Origin: an uncultured Desulfohalobiaceae bacterium
GTDB lineage: Bacteria; Desulfobacterota; Desulfovibrionia; Desulfovibrionales; Desulfonatronovibrionaceae
DNA: 8,338 nt
Direction of reading: 5' to 3'
Assembly (NCBI GenBank): GCA_913055195.1
Contig: CAJXJU010000042.1
Location: 1 to 8,338, forward strand
Shown: piece by piece, positions 1 through 4,796 of the stretch
How positions within the stretch are numbered: the first letter of the stretch is position 1
How the letters are laid out: each line of letters begins with the position of its first letter
Translations under genes and position numbers: made by a program
Notes under the pieces: generated by a model
What the model saw: only the letters and a program-made list of their open reading frames with translations
The model's database searches: none
Told to the model about the DNA's origin: nothing

Positions 1-33
1 ACATTTAATATAATTTTATGATTAATATTATAC

Positions 34-44
34 AAATATATAAA
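34..44 (+). promoter_or_regulatory. Possible archaeal TATA box for nop5
   Basis: An AAATATATAAA run about 57-67 bases before the nop5 start would suit an archaeal TATA box with a leader of roughly 30 bases. The whole leader (1-88) is extremely AT-rich, so several alternative TATA-like positions exist and the choice is tentative. Confidence 0.25.
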
Positions 45-90
45 TTCATTGTATCTATATTAACATTATATCTTATATTTATTATATTTT

Positions 91-96
91 GGTGAT
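91..96 (+). promoter_or_regulatory. GGTGAT ribosome binding site that sets the nop5 start
   Basis: GGTGAT lies 4 bases before ATG 101. The same motif precedes flpA (GGTGGT) and bioA (GGTGAT), so it is the house Shine-Dalgarno of this archaeal segment, as is usual in Methanococcales. It overlaps the alternative upstream TTG frame start at 89, which argues against that start. Confidence 0.75.
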
Positions 97-100
97 TTTT

Positions 101-1534
101 ATGATAAATTTAACATTTACAATATTTGGAGCATTTGCCACGAAAAAAGACGGCGAAATTAATTCAATTGATGATATTGATTATTATAAAATATTTGACA
201 ATAATAATATGATTAAAATATCATATGATTTAAAAAATGGAGATTATACAATAATCGAGGAATTAAAAGAACAGTGGAATTTGGACACTGACGATATAAA
301 AGTCGAATTAGCAGGAAATACTCCCCTACCAATTGGAATTTTTGTAAGACAGAATTTATATGAAATTGGAGCAAAATATGGAGAATTATTCAATGACTAC
401 GAAGAATTTATTGAAAAAATGAATTTATGGAGCTCCGAACTTACAAAAATGAATATGAAACAATCCGCAGGAGAAAGAGATAAATTAATTATTCAAACCG
501 TAAGTGCTCTGGACGATTTAGATGAATCATTAAACCTATTTTCCGAAAGATTTAGAGAATGGTATTCATTATATTTCCCTGAAATGGATAATTTAATAAA
601 GAAACATGAATTATATGTAAGCACAGCTTATGAATATACCGAACGGGAAAATTACACCAGAACAAGATTAAAAAAATCCATGCCTTCAAGTCTTGCTAGA
701 ACATTATCAACGGTGTCAAAACAGTCAATGGGGGCAGATTTATCTGAAACCGATATAATGACCATAAAAATGTTTGCAGGTCAGATAAAATCGATGTATG
801 AATTTAGGGAAGAATTAATAAACTATTTAAATGAATTGATGGAAGAAATAGCACCAAGTTTAACAAAAGTTGCAGGAGCCTCATTAGGAGCGAGATTAAT
901 AAGTTTAACTGGTGGGATAGATAGATTATCAAAACTACCAGCATCGGCAATACAAGTAATGGGGGCAGAAAAAGCACTATTTGCCCATTTAAGAGAAAGA
1001 GCTTTGCCACCAAAACACGGTGTAATATTCCAACATAGTTTATTGCAGGGAGCTCCTTGGTGGGTAGCAGGTAAAGTGGCTAGGGCAATAGCTAACAAAT
1101 TGGCAATTGCTGTTAGAGCGGATGTTTATGGAAATTACATCGGAGATATGTTATTGGAAGATTTAACTAAAAAAGTAGAATCTATTAAGGAAAGAAATCC
1201 AGAAGCTAAAAAAAGAAGAAGAAAACCAATAGACAGAAGAGAAGAAAGAGGTAGAGGAGATAAAAGAGATAGAAGAGATAGAAAAGGAGGAGAACGAAAG
1301 AGAACAGATAAGAGGGAAGACAAAAGAGATAGAAAAGGAGGAGCTAAAAAAGGAAAAGAAGAAAGAGGTAGAGGAGATAAAAGAGGAGGAGAACGAAAGA
1401 GAACAGATAAGAGGGAAGACAAAAGAGGAAAAAGTATTAAAGAAGCCAAACCTAAAAAAGATAAAAAAGAAGGAAAATCTAAAAAAATTAAAACTGAAAG
1501 GAAGATAATTGGAAAAACTTCATCAAAATACTAA
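101..1534 (+). CDS. nop5: Nop5 (Nop56/58-like) box C/D RNP core protein
   Basis: Archaeal Nop5 bridges fibrillarin and L7Ae on box C/D guide RNAs, so that fibrillarin can 2'-O-methylate rRNA and tRNA. The N-terminal part (about 1-110) is the fibrillarin-binding domain, 110-230 a helical coiled-coil segment, and 245-345 the Nop domain, with the diagnostic run LTKVAGASLGARLISLTGG and the GAEKALFAH signature (residues 288-296). I place the start at ATG 101, not the in-frame TTG at 89, because GGTGAT (91-96) then sits as ribosome binding site and MINLTF begins the domain. This gives 477 aa, longer than the roughly 400 aa I expect for archaeal Nop5. The excess is a Lys/Arg/Glu/Asp tail from about residue 366, rich in RG and KRxDKRED units and built partly from a 44-bp direct repeat. 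flpA follows after 24 bases, a classical pairing. The identity is firm; the role of the tail is unknown. Confidence 0.96.
   Translation: MINLTFTIFGAFATKKDGEINSIDDIDYYKIFDNNNMIKISYDLKNGDYTIIEELKEQWNLDTDDIKVELAGNTPLPIGIFVRQNLYEIGAKYGELFNDYEEFIEKMNLWSSELTKMNMKQSAGERDKLIIQTVSALDDLDESLNLFSERFREWYSLYFPEMDNLIKKHELYVSTAYEYTERENYTRTRLKKSMPSSLARTLSTVSKQSMGADLSETDIMTIKMFAGQIKSMYEFREELINYLNELMEEIAPSLTKVAGASLGARLISLTGGIDRLSKLPASAIQVMGAEKALFAHLRERALPPKHGVIFQHSLLQGAPWWVAGKVARAIANKLAIAVRADVYGNYIGDMLLEDLTKKVESIKERNPEAKKRRRKPIDRREERGRGDKRDRRDRKGGERKRTDKREDKRDRKGGAKKGKEERGRGDKRGGERKRTDKREDKRGKSIKEAKPKKDKKEGKSKKIKTERKIIGKTSSKY
1285..1427 (+). repeat. 44-bp direct repeat within the nop5 tail
   Basis: Bases 1285-1328 and 1384-1427 are identical by eye over 44 bp. 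A second pair, 1241-1268 and 1358-1385, is identical over 28 bp. Together they show that the basic tail grew by duplication of a unit of about 100-117 bp in frame. The encoded motif is an RG/KR-rich run (ERGRGDKR, GGERKRTDKREDKR). Identity at synonymous sites implies that the duplication is recent or kept homogeneous. Confidence 0.9.
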
Positions 1535-1558
1535 AATATATAACTTGGTGGTTAAAAA

Positions 1559-2254
1559 ATGGAAAAAGTAAAACTTAAAGAAATATTTAATAATATTTAC
1601 GAATTAAAGTCAGAAGACGGATTAAAAAGAATAGCTACAAAATCATTAGTCCCATCAAAAAGGATATATGGGGAAAAATTAATTACCGGCGAAGATAATT
1701 TAGAATATAGAATATGGAATCCAAATAGAAGTAAGTTGGGTGCGGCAATAGTAAATGGATTAGAAATAATGCCAATAAAAAAAGGCTCAAAAGTGTTGTA
1801 TTTAGGGGTATCTGCTGGAACTACGCCGTCGCATGTTGCAGATATAACTGAAAATTCCCCAGTTTATTCCGTGGAATTTGCACCGCGAATTATGAGGGAA
1901 TTTTTAGATGTCTCCAAAGATAGAAAAAATTTACTTCCTATACTTGGCGATGCTACAAATCCAGTCGAATATTCAAATACCGTTGAAGAAGTTGATGTAA
2001 TTTTTGAGGATGTAGCACAGCCAAAACAGGCAGAAATTCTTGTAAATAATGCAAAATGGTTTTTAAAAGATGGTGGCTATGGAATGATTTCAATTAAAGC
2101 GAGAAGTGTTGATGTACTAAGAAACCCCAAAGAAATATTTGAAGAACAAAAACAAATATTAATAGATGGCGGTTTTGAAATAGTAGATGAAGTGAATATT
2201 GAGCCTTTTGAAAAAGACCATATATTATTTGTTGGAATTTGGAATAAACAATAA
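1559..2254 (+). CDS. flpA: Fibrillarin-like rRNA/tRNA 2'-O-methyltransferase
   Basis: This is the SAM-dependent methyltransferase of archaeal box C/D RNPs; it needs Nop5 for recruitment. At 231 aa it has the usual archaeal length and lacks the Gly/Arg-rich N-terminal domain of eukaryotic fibrillarin. Visible motifs are the SAM-binding loop VLYLGVSAGTTP (residues 79-90), the acidic ribose-binding strand VYSVEF (E106), LLPILGDA with D131, VDVIFEDVAQP with D151, and the strand ISIKARSVD with K180. The C-terminal EKDHILFVGIW is also typical. ATG 1559 is preceded by GGTGGT (1547-1552). The gene follows nop5 by 24 bases and is probably in the same transcript, which matches a need for equal amounts of both proteins. 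A homogeneous AT-rich archaeal gene with nothing broken. Confidence 0.97.
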   Translation: MEKVKLKEIFNNIYELKSEDGLKRIATKSLVPSKRIYGEKLITGEDNLEYRIWNPNRSKLGAAIVNGLEIMPIKKGSKVLYLGVSAGTTPSHVADITENSPVYSVEFAPRIMREFLDVSKDRKNLLPILGDATNPVEYSNTVEEVDVIFEDVAQPKQAEILVNNAKWFLKDGGYGMISIKARSVDVLRNPKEIFEEQKQILIDGGFEIVDEVNIEPFEKDHILFVGIWNKQ

Positions 2255-2282
2255 ATATCAAAGCGTTCGCCTATTTACCCCA

Positions 2283-2300
2283 TATTTTTTTTAAATATTT
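2283..2300 (+). terminator. Possible archaeal oligo-T terminator after flpA
   Basis: The 57-base gap between flpA and bioA contains a run of eight T and further T-rich sequence shortly before the bioA ribosome binding site (GGTGAT, 2303-2308). Archaeal RNA polymerase terminates at oligo-T tracts, so the nop5-flpA transcript may end here. Read-through into bioA is equally possible because no clear TATA box can be separated from the AT-rich background. Confidence 0.35.
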
Positions 2301-2311
2301 TTGGTGATATA

Positions 2312-3430
2312 ATGAACAATAATTTAAATCCTGAAAAAATAAGTGAAATGGATAAAAAATTTGTATGGCATCCATATACACAAATGAAAGAATACCACCA
2401 AAACCCAAATAATATCATAATTGAAAGAGGCGAAGGAAATTATTTAATAGATATAAATGGTAAAAAATATCTTGATGCTGTTTCGTCTATTTGGTGTAAT
2501 TTATTGGGACATAGTGAAAAAAGAATAATAAACGCAATTAAAGAACAGACAGATAAAATATGTCATTCTACATTATTGGGTTGTGGAAATGTGCCATCAA
2601 TTATATTAGCGGAAAAAATAATAAATATCACTCCCCCCCATTTGAAAAAAGTATTTTATTCAGAAGATGGGTCGGAAGCTGTTGAAATAGCTATAAAAAT
2701 GGCTTTTGAATATTGTCAATTGAAAGATAGTAAAAATAATGACGGAAACCTACCACAACCAAAAAGAACAAAATTTGTTTCTGTAAAAGATGGATACCAC
2801 GGCGACACAATTGGAACAATGAGTGTAGGAGGGAGCTCCACATTTCACGGCATGTTTAAACCACTATTATTTAATGGATATTTTGCAGGAGCTCCTTATT
2901 GTTATAGGTGCAAATATCACAATTTTAAAGATACAGACGATAGAAACAAATGCGGTTGTGGTATGGACTGTTTAAAAGACATATTAAATTTAATTGAATC
3001 TCACAAAGAAGAATTATTTTGTGTAATTCTTGAAGCTGGTGTTATGGGCTCAGCAGGTATAATCCCATATCCAGATGGATATATTGAAAAAGTTGCGGAG
3101 CTCTGCAAAAAACACAATATCATATTAATATTAGATGAAGTTGCCACCTACGGGCGACTTGGAAAATATTTATTTTCGGATAATGAATCTCTTAAAAAAC
3201 TAAATAAACCAGATATAATATGTATAGGAAAAGGAATAACGGGCGGTTATTTGCCATTAGCTTTAACAATTACAACGGAAGAAATATACAATGAATTTTT
3301 AGGAGATTTTGAAGACTGTGTGCAGTTTTTCCACGGACATACCTACACAGGAAATCAGCTATTATGTGCCTCTGCAATTGCTACTCTCGACATATTAGAT
3401 GAAGATAAAATATTTGAAATACAGGAAAAA
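2312..3430 (+). pseudogene. bioA: 3'-truncated adenosylmethionine-8-amino-7-oxononanoate aminotransferase
   Basis: BioA is a fold-type I PLP enzyme that moves an amino group from SAM to KAPA, giving 7,8-diaminopelargonate in biotin synthesis. Recognised features: N-terminal VWHPYTQMKEY typical of BioA, the SSIWCNLLGHSEKRI active-site region, YSEDGSEAVEIAIKMA, GYHGDTIGTMSVGG (Y162-H163-G164), LDEVATYGRLG with the PLP-binding aspartate D275, the Schiff-base lysine K307 in GKGITGG, and HGHTYTGNQ (341-348). A cysteine cluster (C197, C200, C214, C216, C220) lies in the insert typical of some BioA proteins. The expected C-terminal domain, with the substrate-binding Arg and the RPLG and PP-type motifs, is missing after about residue 370, so this copy as read should not be active. 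ATG 2312 follows GGTGAT (2303-2308). The family call is firm; the end coordinate is approximate. Confidence 0.88.
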
Positions 3431-4792
3431 GTCTCTTCTATAATTTATGATTTATGTTATCCTAATATTCTGCCAGAAATATATACCGTAAATATTCATG
3501 GAAAACTTGTTGTGGTAATTGAGATTTTTAGAGGCAGTTTATTGCCATATTATTTAAAAAATAAGGGGAAAAGGGACGGTACATATATCAGAATTGGCTC
3601 AACAAATAGACTAGCAGATGAATCAATGATTCTGGAGCTTGAAAGGCAAAGGCGTGGCAGAAGTTTTGATGAAGAAGAGAATTTCGACTATGAAATTTCC
3701 GATTTAAAGCTAGATATTATTTACGAGCAATTCAAGAAAATAGGGAAAAAAGCAAATTATGAAAAGCTTAAAAATCTTAAACTAATAAAGACCGTAAATA
3801 ACAAAGATATTCCCACAAATGCGCTGCTTATTGCACTTGGTCATTTTGATAATGTTGCAATAAAATGTGCAAGATTCAAAGGCAAAAGTATGGAAATTTT
3901 TATAGACAAAAAAGAATTTGCCGGAAATCTGTTCGATATAATGGAAAATACGATGATATTTTTACAAAATCATTTAAATTTACGAGCAGAAATTAAAGGA
4001 TTAAGAAGAAAAGAAGAGTATGAAATACCTATTGAAGTTTTGAGAGAAGCCCTGCTTAATGCCATAATTCACAGAGATTATACAAGAAACAGTGATATAA
4101 AAGTTGCGATTTACGATGACATTGTGGAAATTATATCCCCCGGAGCGCTTCCAAATGGTATTACAATAGAGGAAATTTCAAACGGACGAAGTGAACTTAG
4201 AAATAAAGTGCTTGCCTATCTATTTAAGGAACTTGAATATATTGAAGCATGGGGAAGTGGTATTGCAAAGATAAGAGAAGCTTGCAAGTTAAGAAAAATT
4301 AATTTTAGATTTGAAGAAAAAGGAAATTTTGTAAGTACCGAATTTGTACGCCCTGTAGGGCTTAAAAAAGATAAAGTAACACCAGAACAGCCTAGCCCGC
4401 AAGCTGGCACCAAGCTGGCACCAGGCTGGCACCAGGCTGGCACCAAGCTGGCACCAAGCAAACAGTACCCAGCAAGTACCCAGCAAGCTCCCAGCAAGTA
4501 CCCAGCAAGCTCCCAGCAAGCTCCCAGCAAGCTCCCAGCAAGTACCTTATTAGGAGATAGGCTAAAGAAAATATTGATTTTTTGTAAAGAACCAAAAACA
4601 AGAGGCAAAATTCAAACAATTCTTGATATTAAAGATAGAGAGCACTTTAGGGCTGAAATTTTAAAACCTTTACTTGAAGATGGACTATTACAAATGACAA
4701 TTCCAGATAAACCAAACAGCCCAAAGCAGAAGTATGTAATCACAGAAAAAGGAAAAAAATTGCTGGAAGAGAATGGAAACGAAAGGAAGTAA
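2312..4792 (+). CDS. Chimeric ORF: BioA N-terminal part fused to COG2865 (AlbA_2/HATPase_c_4) protein
   Basis: One uninterrupted 826-codon frame encodes two unrelated proteins. Residues 1 to about 370 are an adenosylmethionine-8-amino-7-oxononanoate transaminase that loses its C-terminal small domain. From about residue 373 the sequence is the end of an AlbA_2 domain, then a HATPase_c_4-like domain, a low-complexity linker coded by 11-bp repeats, and a winged-helix-like C terminus. The switch falls at about base 3405-3435 (DEDKIFEIQEKV, then SSIIYDLCYPN). I know no natural BioA-COG2865 fusion, and neither half is complete: BioA lacks roughly 80 residues and COG2865 lacks its N-terminal part. 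The left half starts with GGTGAT and matches the AT-rich archaeal neighbours; the right half leads into a bacterial operon. Most likely an assembly or recombination junction that happens to stay in frame. See the two part entries. Confidence 0.7.
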   Translation: MNNNLNPEKISEMDKKFVWHPYTQMKEYHQNPNNIIIERGEGNYLIDINGKKYLDAVSSIWCNLLGHSEKRIINAIKEQTDKICHSTLLGCGNVPSIILAEKIINITPPHLKKVFYSEDGSEAVEIAIKMAFEYCQLKDSKNNDGNLPQPKRTKFVSVKDGYHGDTIGTMSVGGSSTFHGMFKPLLFNGYFAGAPYCYRCKYHNFKDTDDRNKCGCGMDCLKDILNLIESHKEELFCVILEAGVMGSAGIIPYPDGYIEKVAELCKKHNIILILDEVATYGRLGKYLFSDNESLKKLNKPDIICIGKGITGGYLPLALTITTEEIYNEFLGDFEDCVQFFHGHTYTGNQLLCASAIATLDILDEDKIFEIQEKVSSIIYDLCYPNILPEIYTVNIHGKLVVVIEIFRGSLLPYYLKNKGKRDGTYIRIGSTNRLADESMILELERQRRGRSFDEEENFDYEISDLKLDIIYEQFKKIGKKANYEKLKNLKLIKTVNNKDIPTNALLIALGHFDNVAIKCARFKGKSMEIFIDKKEFAGNLFDIMENTMIFLQNHLNLRAEIKGLRRKEEYEIPIEVLREALLNAIIHRDYTRNSDIKVAIYDDIVEIISPGALPNGITIEEISNGRSELRNKVLAYLFKELEYIEAWGSGIAKIREACKLRKINFRFEEKGNFVSTEFVRPVGLKKDKVTPEQPSPQAGTKLAPGWHQAGTKLAPSKQYPASTQQAPSKYPASSQQAPSKLPASTLLGDRLKKILIFCKEPKTRGKIQTILDIKDREHFRAEILKPLLEDGLLQMTIPDKPNSPKQKYVITEKGKKLLEENGNERK
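4400..4454 (+). repeat. 11-bp tandem repeat array 1 (CAAGCTGGCAC-type, 5 units)
   Basis: Five consecutive 11-base units, CAAGCTGGCAC or CAGGCTGGCAC, plus a partial sixth, lie inside the COG2865 coding region. Eleven is not a multiple of three, so the peptide repeats only every 33 bases (AGTKLAPGWHQ, then AGTKLAPSK) and one unit gained or lost shifts the frame. Confidence 0.93.
4464..4540 (+). repeat. 11-bp tandem repeat array 2 (AGTACCCAGCA/AGCTCCCAGCA, 7 units)
   Basis: Seven contiguous 11-base units in the order AGTACCCAGCA twice, AGCTCCCAGCA, AGTACCCAGCA, then AGCTCCCAGCA three times, with a partial eighth unit (AGTAC). The unit shares CAAGCT with array 1, so the two arrays probably derive from one ancestor. 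The encoded linker alternates QQAPSK, YPAS and LPAS blocks. The mixed order of the two variants indicates slippage or unequal exchange within the array. Confidence 0.94.
4784..4789 (+). promoter_or_regulatory. AGGAAG ribosome binding site setting the helicase start
   Basis: AGGAAG lies 7 bases before ATG 4797 and overlaps the end of the preceding gene (stop TAA 4790-4792). The earlier in-frame ATG at 4773 has a poorer upstream context and would overlap the preceding gene, so 4797 is preferred. Confidence 0.65.
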
Positions 4793-4796
4793 AACC

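Larger units (their letters stand above)
3431..4792 (+). pseudogene. 5'-truncated COG2865 protein: AlbA_2 remnant, HATPase_c_4, winged-helix C terminus
   Basis: Proteins of this family are usually annotated as ATP-dependent DNA helicase RecG-related or transcriptional regulators; their biochemical role is poorly defined. The retained part begins inside AlbA_2 (SSIIYDLCYPN, then YIRIGSTNRLA and ELERQRRGRSFDEE). It continues with PTNALLIALG, CARFKG, the GHKL-like ATPase motifs EALLNAIIHRDY (N583, HRDY 587-590), SPGALPNG (609-616) and EAWGSGIAKI (645 on). Numbers follow the fused frame. Next comes a linker coded by 11-bp tandem repeats (about 697-744) and a winged-helix-like C terminus of the Fic-like_C type (KTRGKIQ, REHFRAEILKPLLEDGLL, SPKQKY). 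The first part of AlbA_2 and the native start are absent. The drmD-like gene begins 4 bases after its stop, implying one operon. GC is visibly lower than in drmD, so this gene may have a separate origin. Confidence 0.8.

Noticed and set aside
1135..1449. Antisense frame opposite the nop5 tail
   Set aside because: It is a Leu/Ser/Pro-rich mirror of purine-rich coding DNA with no domain; the plus-strand gene explains it fully.
4400..4540. Tandem repeats considered as a CRISPR array or iteron origin
   Set aside because: Units are 11 bp, contiguous without spacers, and inside an open frame; no Rep or Cas gene is present.
4216..4619. Three overlapping antisense frames opposite the 11-bp arrays
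   Set aside because: They stay open only because the 11-bp repeats lack stop codons in every frame; the peptides are repetitive with no recognisable domain or ribosome binding site.
2312..4792. A novel natural BioA-regulator fusion enzyme
   Set aside because: Both partners are truncated at the junction, and the two sides of the window belong to different domains of life, so a chimera is far more likely; kept only as a checkable possibility.
4773..4796. Upstream ATG as helicase start, giving eight extra residues and overlap with the preceding gene
   Set aside because: ATG 4797 has AGGAAG at good spacing and begins where DrmD-like proteins begin.
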